From JAFGPJ01 sp964439135 (GTDB taxonomy: Bacteria; Planctomycetota; Phycisphaerae; Sedimentisphaerales; Anaerobacaceae), in contig CAYTNN010000011.1 of the NCBI GenBank assembly GCA_964439135.1, positions 1 to 38,190 of the forward strand: DNA of 38,190 bases. The letters are read 5' to 3'. Below the pieces are notes generated by a model. It did no database searches and was not told the origin of the DNA. It saw only the letters and a program-made list of their open reading frames with translations. This document shows positions 1 through 8,327 of this stretch, one piece after another (the stretch's first letter is position 1; each line of letters starts with the position of its first letter). The position numbers and the translations under genes are program-made.

Positions 1-552
1 TTGCTTGCGGAGGTTCTGGCACTCAGTAATCCTGTTCCGCTGGTACCACCCAGGACTTTGGAACCGGAGTTCCGCGGTGAAGTTGAAGAACCTGATACCG
101 AGGGTCTGATAGATTTGTTAAGTGAGTTGGGAATCGGTGTGCAGCCGTATATGACAGAGGCCTACGCGGACTCCCTCAGCACGGACCTTCGACTTTACAA
201 GGCGGCGGAAAAACTTCAGAAATTGATGCCGATCCTTGAAGATGCAGATGGTACACGAATTGCCGCATTGAAAGCGGCGGTTGAGCAGTTCTTCCCGACG
301 CTTGATTTGCTTTCCGAGGAGCAGATGAATTCATTCACCCTGGTACTGGAAAGTCACAAAGGCGATGGGACGGATTATGACCTGGCTGGACAGTGTATTT
401 TTGCGTTGAGAGACTATGTCAATATTCTTAGCACTGAAATCGGTTGGCCGGTTGAAACGTCCGTCGAATTCGTTATGGGCAGGTATGTCCCGAGAATAAC
501 TGAAAATGATGAGATAAGGATTGCCGTAATTCAAATGCATCTTCAGAAATAA
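1..552 (+). CDS. Hypothetical protein, C-terminal part, open to the window edge
   Basis: The reading frame is open from the first base to a TAA at 550-552 (183 residues). The first codon is TTG, but no upstream sequence is visible, so this is most likely the end of a longer gene rather than a complete one. The product is acidic and looks mostly helical, with no signal peptide, membrane segment or motif that I recognise. Near the end the sequence runs ENDEIRIAVIQMHLQK. It is convergent with the pseudokinase/FGE gene that ends at 645, leaving about 90 bp between them. A role in the T6SS is possible from position only. I assign no function. Confidence 0.6.
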   Translation: MLAEVLALSNPVPLVPPRTLEPEFRGEVEEPDTEGLIDLLSELGIGVQPYMTEAYADSLSTDLRLYKAAEKLQKLMPILEDADGTRIAALKAAVEQFFPTLDLLSEEQMNSFTLVLESHKGDGTDYDLAGQCIFALRDYVNILSTEIGWPVETSVEFVMGRYVPRITENDEIRIAVIQMHLQK

Positions 553-644
553 CTTTGAATTTGAGATGAGCTACAATGAGAGTGATCGGCCTGCTGAATC
601 GGCACCATTTATGAATATCTGTAAATTGGAGTGGTCCGGCGGGT

Positions 645-3600
645 TCATCTGGCCGGTACAATAACGCGGAATCCAACGTCATTGCTCCTTTTGTCGAAGT
701 CTATTGTATAGTCAAACTCAGACTCTAAGAGGACGTACTGTGGCGGCGACAGACAGGATCCGCCACAGATTACCGGCTGTGGATCTTCGGCATCTTTTCG
801 ACACCACTCCCAAACGTTGCCGATCATATCATAAAGGTCCCATGCATTTGCTTTGTTGGCGCCGGTAACGGGCCAGGCGGAGTTGTAAGTGTCACTGTTA
901 GAAGCGGTCGCATTAAGGTCGAGAATTCTCTGATCCTGATAATCCTCGACCGCTCCAATCGGTGCGACCGGCAGTGGGGGGACTTTGCTGTCTTTATTAC
1001 TGTTCCAGTTACTTGCAGCATTTTGCCACGAGGCACCTCTTACATGAGCGTAGCTTGCCATCGCAGAAGAGTCGTTCCCCCATGGGTATATGCTGCCTGT
1101 GCCTGCCTGGCAGGCATATTGGTGCTGTGAGGCGGTGGGTAATTCTCCACCGAGCCACTTTGAGTATATTTGAGCTCCAGTGAAGGTTACCCATGTCACC
1201 GGAATGCCGGAATCGGATTCGGCCACCGTAAAAGTATTTGTTGAATCATCCAATGTTATAGAGGTGTGTGGTTTGTCATTCAAAGTGCAATATATAAGGT
1301 TAATGTTTGCCTGGTCAGTGAATATCGACCAGCCTTTAAGTTTGGGAAAACCCCTCTTAGCTCCGTATTCTTCGAGGAACAGTCTGTATTGACTATTGCT
1401 TATTTCGTGAATAGCCATGTAAAAGGGCTCAGGATTGCCGGAGCTTGCGGGGATGAATCTTAGTATTATACTGGGATCTTTTTTTGATATGATGTATTTT
1501 GGCCAACCAACGTTTTTGGCGTCATTGAGATCTATCGTTTGGAAGAAATCGACCCATTCTCTCTGCTCATCTTTGACTGCTTTTCTTATCTGCTCCCAGT
1601 CGGTGACCTGGACTGTTTTATTGAAAAACTCTTTGAGATTGGAAAGCGACAGCATGCTTTGGGCTGTATTTTTGATTTGCCTGAGAATATTGAAGCCTAT
1701 ATCGATGATTGTCTTATCGTCGTCGGCAGCCGGCAGCCGGTTGATATTGACAGGCTCAAAATTCGCACTCAATCCTATCCTGGTGCTGAAAATGAGACGC
1801 TGGGTTTTACCTTCTAAAAGCTCCAGATGTTTGCAGTATTCGGGCTTGATTATCGACCTGACCGCCATTTCATGAGACAATAAGGTTTCCCAGAGATTTT
1901 TGCATGTATTGGAATCAATTTTGTCTTTGTTTATTTCGATAGCTGGCAGGGCAAGCAAGGCCTCCACAGTCTGCGTGGTGCTGACAAACTTGGTGTACTC
2001 CTGCTCGAGCTTCTCGATATTTTGTTTTGAAGAGCCGGTCAGTGTGCTGCCGACCGTATTAATAAGCTTTGAGATATCGTTGAGTCTCGCACTCAAAAAG
2101 TTCTTCTTAGGCTTTTCGGGAGTTTCTGTTGAAGAACCATTCTGCTTGCGGCCGAGCTCATTTTCGACAATCTGTGTGATTTCGTCGATTTTTTCCTCCC
2201 AGGAATACTCCTTGCGTGGATCCTGTGCCAGTTTCTTATAATCCTCGACCTCCGTGAGCCAGTCACGGAAGGTTTGTGCTGTGACAGGTTCCTGAGAGTT
2301 GTGGATATTACTGCTCTCGAAGAAAATGTCTTTTCGGATTTTATCATTTTGCCAATCTGTGCCGCAGACATAGTCGGCCAGAGCCATGGAAAGCCCTTTG
2401 ATGTTTTCAAGTTCATTAAGGTTATAATTGCTAATTGCTTCAGTGGCGAATTCGTCAAACCCGGCGAGGATTTTGTCATCGGAGCCGCTCTTGTCAATAA
2501 GCACTATCTCGCGTCTGATTGCCGTTTTGGCAAGGCTGTCGAGAAGCTCGTTCTTTCGGCTGATTGTTTCAAATTCTGTTCTGAGTTTTTGCCGGACTTC
2601 CCTGTCTTTGCCGAGGTCTTCATATTTGTCCGGCCATGCCGGGTTCGAGAGGGCACCAAGCCTTATCCATGCCGTATAGATGACTTCTCGTTGTGAGACG
2701 GAGTCAAGTGCCGTATCTATTAGTCCCTGTCTATCCTCGGCCGTATCGATCTTCTCGATGCGGGCGACCCTTTCAATCGGATCTTCGAATGCGTTATCGA
2801 AAGGAGGTTTGGTGAGAATGTCGCTGTTCTTCCATTTGTCCCACAGTGCCCGAATGCTTTCAGTCTCTTGTACTTTCTGCGGCAGTTGGCTATCGAGCAG
2901 ATAGCAGGCATCGAGGGCGTCTTCTATTGCGTCAAGGGCCGTGACGATTCCGGATAAATCCCGGCGAGACTGTTCGAATGCGGTGAATTCAGTCTGCTTA
3001 GATTGCGTGAAATTCTGCCCGTTTACGTCGGGAACCTCATCCAGTATAGGGAGTGCTTCGAGAATACGGCTGATAGTCTCTTTCCTTTGCCGGTCATAGG
3101 CCTGTTTGACCTTGCTGTGCCAGCCGATTTCATCTTGCGGTATCTCGATTTGAACAGGCAGTTCTCTCAGTAGTTGCTCGTCCAGCTTGAAAAGGCTTTT
3201 TTCCGTAGCATCCATTTTTTGCCGGAGCGTTGCGTATCTCGGTAAATCCTGCTGTAACTCATTCTCGGGGGATTTTTCAAACAGTTCATCGCGAAGCACT
3301 ACCCACTTGCTGTTGATCTCGTCTAATGTCGCAATAGCAACAACTTGCTGAATACGCGTCTTGTATTCGTTTGCAGTTTCGGTTGCGGCTGTGATCCTGC
3401 CCTCAAGCTCCTGAAGCCTGGGCAGGTAGCTGTCGAGAGCTTCGGTGATGTCGGACCGGTTCTTCTCTATTGCTTTAATATTTTGTACGGTCTCTATGTC
3501 GGGCTGCAATTTTTCGAAGTCCTGTTTGCAAGGATTCGCTTCTATCGGATTGGAGATAAGAGCAAGGGGGATAGCTTCTTTTATACGGTTGACCATGGCG

Positions 3601-5264
3601 AAGAGATTCTCACGCGGGTCGGGGCGTATATACCGATACGTTTCAAATACTTCAAGTCTCTTAGTGAAAGTCGCGTCCGTTAGGGTCTCTGGGGGAGTGT
3701 CTCCGCCATGCTCGGTAAGGAAAGTTTCCTGGTCAATCTCTGTTTGCCAGTCACTCTCGAAAAATTTTGTGATTCTCCCGTTTAACTCCACCATTTTAGC
3801 AAGCTTATCATTCAGTTCATTGACATCTGATACACCGGCAGCTTGATTATTAACATAAGCATCATCAAGCTTGACGAAGATGGGATCGCGCGAGCTCTTA
3901 ATCGTGCTCTGGTAGTCTGCAATATTTTGCAGAGACAAATCAATATTTTCCAAAATGCCTTTTTGGCTGAGTTCGAAGATTGTCCTCACATTTTCGAGGA
4001 TCGGTTTGTTTGGTTCGGGTTTTACTACTTCTACCAAATATCTTAGATAAGTAGCAGGCCCCTGCCAGCCGCGGTTTTTGAACTTATTCGCGGTACTGTC
4101 CATCTTTGCCAACGGTAACCATGCATTAGGCGAGTTTGGATCCAGAAAGCTGCTTATTGCTTCAATTGCTGCAAGGGCGTCTTGCGTTTTCCGCTGTTCA
4201 GCGTATTCGGGGTGGCCTACTATCTCATTAATGCTGCCCATCCCCTCGTCGACCATCACCTTGTAGGGATAAGATGCCAGCGTGATCTTTTCTGTCATCG
4301 CGGCAAGTTTTGCATCCTGGCTCCAATCCACCTGTTTATTAGCCAATTCCTTACGAAGACCATCAATCCACGTTTGGTACTGGTTGCATAAGCCCTCCCA
4401 TTCTGTTTTCTCCGGTGGAGGTGGCCGCCGGAAAAGCATAAATAAAACAATGATGCAAATGATAAATCCAAGCCCTGCCGCGATAATCCAGCGGTATGAG
4501 AGCACTGGTTTTGCCTTTTGTATCTCTTCCAACTCCTTAAAGACCGTCTCAATGGTGACAGTCCCGGGCTTGACGCCGGTATTCAGCAACAGGTTGCACA
4601 GATTTCTCCAGCTCTTTGACTGTTTAACCAGTGTGCCCCATTCCTCTGAGTCGGGCACTTGCCATCCACCCACGGTGGGAGTTGGTCGGTGTGTTATAAG
4701 CTCGTAAATTAATTCCGCTATGGCTCGCAGATCGCTGTCCCAGTGTACTTTACCGTCAATCTGTTCATCTGATAAAGGGTCGGACAACACTATTTTTGTC
4801 TGCGAGATATCTCCTGTACCGACAATCAGAACATTAGTGGCTTTGAGATTCCCGTGTGGTCGCCCACATTCTTCTTTTAACTCTATCAGTCCTTTTACGA
4901 TGGACTCGATAATCGTGTGAAGAATCTGAGCGGAAACTTTAATCCTGCCGTCAATTAACTGTTGGAGCGAACGGTCATATTTGTCGGTTGCGTAAAATGT
5001 GCCTTCAGGATTCGAGCCGCAGTCATAAACAGGCGCCCAGTGCAGAGCACCGCTGTCGGCCACTTTCTTCTGAATTTGGGCGCTGTTGAGGAATCGACGT
5101 GATTCGGTCTTTGCCTGCTCCTCTCCCAACATTAGAGAGGAGGGTTGAAATATCTTGATGGCAAACTTATCTTTATTACTGGCCGCTTCCCGCCCACTAT
5201 AGACTACGGTAAAGCCGGTCCGATGAAGTTCACGAACACTCTCAAAGCGGCCAAAACTTGACAT
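645..5264 (-). CDS. Pseudokinase - transmembrane - coiled coil - FGE-like domain protein (T6SS regulatory candidate)
   Basis: This 1539-residue protein starts at ATG 5264, behind an AAGG Shine-Dalgarno about 9 nt upstream. Residues 1-250 resemble a Ser/Thr protein kinase. The VAIK-type lysine is present (AIKIF, K37), and an alpha-F-like segment lies near 178-190. The catalytic loop reads HGNLKATN (137-144), so the catalytic Asp of HRD is Asn. The DFG position reads SDP (161-163), and the glycine loop is poor. One hydrophobic span lies at 258-278. A long charged, coiled-coil-rich region follows to about 1260. The C-terminus (about 1265-1539) is an FGE-sulfatase/SUMF1-like domain with PVTWV, GGELPTASQ, DMIGNVWEW, GGS and GFRV landmarks. 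It is the last gene of an operon with a TssJ-like lipoprotein. In other T6SSs, PpkA kinases phosphorylate Fha proteins. Here I infer a scaffold or sensor rather than an active kinase. The FGE domain may only be a fold. Confidence 0.82.
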   Translation of the reverse strand: MSSFGRFESVRELHRTGFTVVYSGREAASNKDKFAIKIFQPSSLMLGEEQAKTESRRFLNSAQIQKKVADSGALHWAPVYDCGSNPEGTFYATDKYDRSLQQLIDGRIKVSAQILHTIIESIVKGLIELKEECGRPHGNLKATNVLIVGTGDISQTKIVLSDPLSDEQIDGKVHWDSDLRAIAELIYELITHRPTPTVGGWQVPDSEEWGTLVKQSKSWRNLCNLLLNTGVKPGTVTIETVFKELEEIQKAKPVLSYRWIIAAGLGFIICIIVLFMLFRRPPPPEKTEWEGLCNQYQTWIDGLRKELANKQVDWSQDAKLAAMTEKITLASYPYKVMVDEGMGSINEIVGHPEYAEQRKTQDALAAIEAISSFLDPNSPNAWLPLAKMDSTANKFKNRGWQGPATYLRYLVEVVKPEPNKPILENVRTIFELSQKGILENIDLSLQNIADYQSTIKSSRDPIFVKLDDAYVNNQAAGVSDVNELNDKLAKMVELNGRITKFFESDWQTEIDQETFLTEHGGDTPPETLTDATFTKRLEVFETYRYIRPDPRENLFAMVNRIKEAIPLALISNPIEANPCKQDFEKLQPDIETVQNIKAIEKNRSDITEALDSYLPRLQELEGRITAATETANEYKTRIQQVVAIATLDEINSKWVVLRDELFEKSPENELQQDLPRYATLRQKMDATEKSLFKLDEQLLRELPVQIEIPQDEIGWHSKVKQAYDRQRKETISRILEALPILDEVPDVNGQNFTQSKQTEFTAFEQSRRDLSGIVTALDAIEDALDACYLLDSQLPQKVQETESIRALWDKWKNSDILTKPPFDNAFEDPIERVARIEKIDTAEDRQGLIDTALDSVSQREVIYTAWIRLGALSNPAWPDKYEDLGKDREVRQKLRTEFETISRKNELLDSLAKTAIRREIVLIDKSGSDDKILAGFDEFATEAISNYNLNELENIKGLSMALADYVCGTDWQNDKIRKDIFFESSNIHNSQEPVTAQTFRDWLTEVEDYKKLAQDPRKEYSWEEKIDEITQIVENELGRKQNGSSTETPEKPKKNFLSARLNDISKLINTVGSTLTGSSKQNIEKLEQEYTKFVSTTQTVEALLALPAIEINKDKIDSNTCKNLWETLLSHEMAVRSIIKPEYCKHLELLEGKTQRLIFSTRIGLSANFEPVNINRLPAADDDKTIIDIGFNILRQIKNTAQSMLSLSNLKEFFNKTVQVTDWEQIRKAVKDEQREWVDFFQTIDLNDAKNVGWPKYIISKKDPSIILRFIPASSGNPEPFYMAIHEISNSQYRLFLEEYGAKRGFPKLKGWSIFTDQANINLIYCTLNDKPHTSITLDDSTNTFTVAESDSGIPVTWVTFTGAQIYSKWLGGELPTASQHQYACQAGTGSIYPWGNDSSAMASYAHVRGASWQNAASNWNSNKDSKVPPLPVAPIGAVEDYQDQRILDLNATASNSDTYNSAWPVTGANKANAWDLYDMIGNVWEWCRKDAEDPQPVICGGSCLSPPQYVLLESEFDYTIDFDKRSNDVGFRVIVPAR

Positions 5265-5308
5265 TCACTTCTACCTTATCTATGGCTCAAGCGGACCTTA
5301 ATTGAATC

Positions 5309-5827
5309 TCAGTCTGGTGCCGGTATGGTTAAAGAAACTATGTTGCTCTCTTCTATTCTGATGTCGATTTTTTTGTCACGCCACCCCCAGCGTTTCGAGT
5401 TTGTTTCAGGCAGTAGCATCCGCCTTGCATCAGCGTTACCGACACTATCGGTAAATACTCCCGGCAGGTCCGCCAGAACGAACATGTATTCTATTTTCCT
5501 GCTTTTCCATGTACGCCGAATGGGATCTTTTTTACCGAGAGTTACCGTACATGGGCCCTGTCCAAATTGAATCACGTAGGTATACTCTTGAGCGCTTTTT
5601 CGGAGTTGGTTTCCCGGTGTCCAGTAATCGGCCATTGACATTGTTTCCCACATGTCTTTCTCGGAACTGTTAATTCCTACCAAATGGACCTCTACTGATT
5701 TATTGCAAATAGGATCACTTGCTGTCACGTTGACTGGCCGGGAGCCTCTGATTGTACTGCATCCTCCTGTTAACAGTCCAAACAAAAGCAATCCTAATAC
5801 ATAGCATTTAAATCGGATGGTTTTCAT
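5309..5827 (-). CDS. tssJ: TssJ-like outer-membrane lipoprotein
   Basis: The protein has 172 residues. I chose ATG 5827 because AGGAG lies 6 nt upstream; an in-frame TTG two codons earlier is less likely. Residues 1-23 form a lipoprotein signal: a basic start, a hydrophobic core and the lipobox LTGGC with Cys23. The mature part is about 150 residues. It looks beta-rich and carries a late WGWRDKKIDIRI segment followed by a strand at the C-terminus. TssJ proteins are small lipoproteins of this size that anchor the TssL-TssM complex to the outer membrane, and no other TssJ candidate is visible in the window. The sequence match is weak, so the name rests on size, lipobox and context. It lies between the two kinase-like genes, 44 bp before the pseudokinase/FGE gene, clearly in one operon. 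Confidence 0.6.
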   Translation of the reverse strand: MKTIRFKCYVLGLLLFGLLTGGCSTIRGSRPVNVTASDPICNKSVEVHLVGINSSEKDMWETMSMADYWTPGNQLRKSAQEYTYVIQFGQGPCTVTLGKKDPIRRTWKSRKIEYMFVLADLPGVFTDSVGNADARRMLLPETNSKRWGWRDKKIDIRIEESNIVSLTIPAPD

Positions 5828-5894
5828 TGTCAACTCCTATAAATTTCTCACAGTAGTTTTTCGATACTCATTTTATTTTCACAAGACCTTTATT

Positions 5895-7853
5895 TTATGA
5901 AAGATACTTTTGAATAACTGCAACTATTTCCTGGTTGGATTCCCGGTCCGGGACAATAAAGCTGCGCGTTTTCAATATCAGGTTGTCAATATCGTCCATC
6001 GTTCGTTCGAATACTTTGTGAAGACCACCTGGTTGTGCATCACCATAATCTCTACACTCGCTGTCCGGGCCTAGGCCGGGAAGCATCTTCATGATTATTA
6101 TCAATATTGCCCACCAGATTTCTGAGGGAATTATCCCGAAAATCTCATCAGAAGTTATATCATCAAATGTCAGGTGTTGGGGACCTAATGATTCAAGCCA
6201 TCGGTTATCTTTGCTGAATAGATCACTTATACGCTCTTCAATACTGACGTTTTCATCGAAGTCAGGTTCTATTTGGCGCATTAGGCTCAGAGTTTCATCA
6301 AGGACCACAGGCAGGCTGTTTGTATTATCGACCAGAAAAATCCTTATCGCTAAAACCGCCAAAGAGTATAAATCACAGGGGCTGCTCAAAAGTGGTATAA
6401 TCTCAAACTGTACTTCCGGCATTGGTACGCCTTCTGCGGCTTTCAGGTCGTCCGTATGCTTTAAATTCTGAGCTACTGTTCTAAACCGCCATTCACCTGA
6501 TGCCATAGCCGAATCTGATTCGAGATGAGCGTAAAGATTGACATCGCCGCAGGCAAGATTAATCCTTAACCAGACAATATCGTTACTTGCTATCTCGATG
6601 CGTTCCTGGGTTGTAAACGTGCCCTCGACTACTGTTGTATCGTTCGCTTCGGTCAGGACGTTGCGAATGCGGAGCGATGCTCGCCCTTTAGTTGGGACAG
6701 ATGAGATAAGGGGCCTGTAAATAGACGTACCGGCAACAGGCGATGGTAAATAGTACTGTAAATTGGTGTCTTCTATCGCTAACGGGGTCGCTTCTCCCGG
6801 ATTGCTGAGGACGGCCTTAGCTGTCCATAGAAAAGGTAAGCCCCGGCCCACTTCACCGAGTTTGACCTGCCAGCTTTCGGGACCGATATTGAGAAGGGGA
6901 CGTTGAAGATTGCACACCATTGTATGGACCGACGAGATAACATCGGCCAGTAATCGAAGCTTCAGGTGCAGTGTTTCAATCAGCCGGCCGTGTCGACCAC
7001 AGGTCTCCAGAAAAAGTCTACCATCGTTCGTCAAAGTTGTTTCGTCTTTTCTCAACGCATTAATCTGCTCGCCAAGGTCAAGTATGGATCGTCCGTGTTT
7101 TAATCCGTCCCATGAGATGCCGCTCAGTATATCAATGTAGGTTTCCAGGTCGATAGGGTCATGTTTCTTGACCAGCATGAGCCCGGCTGCGATATTGAAT
7201 GGGATAAGATTAGCATTGTCTATGCATATCTCGGACAGCGGTTTTGTGGATTCGTTCGTTGGCGCTCCCGGCGTGACCGGAACGAACTTCGTTGCAGAAC
7301 TTGATGCCGGAACATATAAATAGCGATGCAAAGAACTGCTGTAACCTGGCAAACCGTTTTGCTGGAGCAGTCCTTCATCCGTGCACAGTTTCCAGGGTGT
7401 TCCTGATTCTGGATCCATCGGGTGGACCGGACAGCCGGCGGAAATGTCTATCAATGTGGGCAGGGGGTTGGAACTCTCCATGCCGGTTATTACTATTTCC
7501 AATGCATTAAGTTGCTCAAACGCCCGGAATTGTTTGTTCCAACTATCGTCAAACGTCGCGTTTGAAAGATTTAGGCGAGATGCAGCGGGTGTGTTGATGA
7601 GTGTTCCGCTGTTCTGCATCCACAACTCGACCCAATCGAGTACCTGAGCCGAAGCGTCGACAATGCATCCCAAAAATATCTTAGCATCAACTGTATTGCG
7701 GAGCACAACCAGGTGACCTCCCGCAGGATCCGGCTCGGGTCTTACTAAAATGCAAATTTTTAGTACCGATAATTTCTGGTCTTCGGAAATAGGTACTGCA
7801 ATATAACCGTCAGGTAACCTCTTAATACTTCTTGTGGCACTGGGAAATGACAC
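5895..7853 (-). CDS. T6SS-linked protein with a degenerate kinase-like fold
   Basis: The protein has about 652 residues. Two in-frame GTG codons compete as starts (7859 and 7853). AAGG at 7863-7866 is 9 nt from the second and only 3 nt from the first, so I prefer 7853. There is no signal peptide. Around residues 300-340 a helix containing LADVISSVHTM is followed by LQRPLLNIGPESWQVKLGEVG, spaced like a kinase alpha-E helix, catalytic loop and activation segment but without HRD or DFG. About 150 residues later (493-508), DLYSLAVLAIRIF resembles the kinase alpha-F helix. I read this as a dead kinase fold with an insertion. It is the first gene of the minus-strand operon with the TssJ-like and pseudokinase/FGE genes, and sits behind the promoter at 7936-7963. 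Its function is unknown; a regulatory or scaffold role is inferred from context. Confidence 0.65.
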   Translation of the reverse strand: MSFPSATRSIKRLPDGYIAVPISEDQKLSVLKICILVRPEPDPAGGHLVVLRNTVDAKIFLGCIVDASAQVLDWVELWMQNSGTLINTPAASRLNLSNATFDDSWNKQFRAFEQLNALEIVITGMESSNPLPTLIDISAGCPVHPMDPESGTPWKLCTDEGLLQQNGLPGYSSSLHRYLYVPASSSATKFVPVTPGAPTNESTKPLSEICIDNANLIPFNIAAGLMLVKKHDPIDLETYIDILSGISWDGLKHGRSILDLGEQINALRKDETTLTNDGRLFLETCGRHGRLIETLHLKLRLLADVISSVHTMVCNLQRPLLNIGPESWQVKLGEVGRGLPFLWTAKAVLSNPGEATPLAIEDTNLQYYLPSPVAGTSIYRPLISSVPTKGRASLRIRNVLTEANDTTVVEGTFTTQERIEIASNDIVWLRINLACGDVNLYAHLESDSAMASGEWRFRTVAQNLKHTDDLKAAEGVPMPEVQFEIIPLLSSPCDLYSLAVLAIRIFLVDNTNSLPVVLDETLSLMRQIEPDFDENVSIEERISDLFSKDNRWLESLGPQHLTFDDITSDEIFGIIPSEIWWAILIIIMKMLPGLGPDSECRDYGDAQPGGLHKVFERTMDDIDNLILKTRSFIVPDRESNQEIVAVIQKYLS

Positions 7854-7935
7854 AGACACTCGCCTTAATAGCTATCGGTAAATTCAGTATATTTTAGTCA
7901 CGGCCAAAAACAACTTCTAACATACTTAATTCGGC

Positions 7936-7963
7936 ATTCTAACGATCAACATTTAGCTGTCAA
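7936..7963 (-). promoter_or_regulatory. Sigma70-type promoter for the 645-7853 operon
   Basis: On the minus strand a perfect -35 TTGACA (7958-7963) is followed by a 16-bp spacer and a -10 TAGAAT (7936-7941). The predicted start of transcription is near 7929, about 75 nt before the first gene. The same -10 sequence recurs at other operon fronts in this window. Confidence 0.6.
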
Positions 7964-8188
7964 CTAATAAATATATGATATTGTAAAAGTGCTTCCAGGA
8001 TGTGGCAGCGCATAATTAAGAATCAAAAAAATATTCTCTCGCTTGAAGCCTTCTTCTGATGACGTCAAAACCGCTCAGCATAAGCAGCAATAGCCAACGT
8101 TCTCTCTGTTTAATCTGGCAGGGCCGGCAACTTTTTTGTGTAAGACTTGTTTTATAGGACCTGCAAAGCAGAAAAAGGCTAAAGATTG

Positions 8189-8217
8189 TTGAATGTTTGT
8201 TATCGTTGAGTTACGAT
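8189..8217 (+). promoter_or_regulatory. Weak candidate promoter for the TssB-TssC fusion gene
   Basis: TTGAAT (8189-8194), a 17-bp spacer and TACGAT (8212-8217) lie about 110 nt upstream of the preferred start at 8328. Both hexamers match the consensus only partly, and the site lacks the AGAAT core seen at the other operons. Confidence 0.25.
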
Positions 8218-8327
8218 TATCAGGGATTTTCTAATTGCTTATGATATTGATTCCGCGAAATCATGAGAAAGGAAATTCAACAAAGCAGCTCGATAGGGTT
8301 AAGTTTGTATTATGGAGATCATCAGCT

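Larger units (their letters stand above)
7854..8327. other. Divergent intergenic region
   Basis: This is an AT-rich spacer between the minus-strand kinase-like operon and the plus-strand sheath-fusion gene. It holds the strong minus-strand promoter at 7936-7963, an 8-bp palindrome TGACGTCA at 8060-8067, and a weak plus-strand promoter-like pair at 8189-8217. I see no convincing coding sequence or RNA gene. Confidence 0.5.

Noticed and set aside
635..656. CCGGC/GCCGG inverted repeat at the convergent end of the 1-552 and 645-5264 genes
   Set aside because: The stem is short, overlaps the stop codon and has no T-run, so it is not a supportable terminator.
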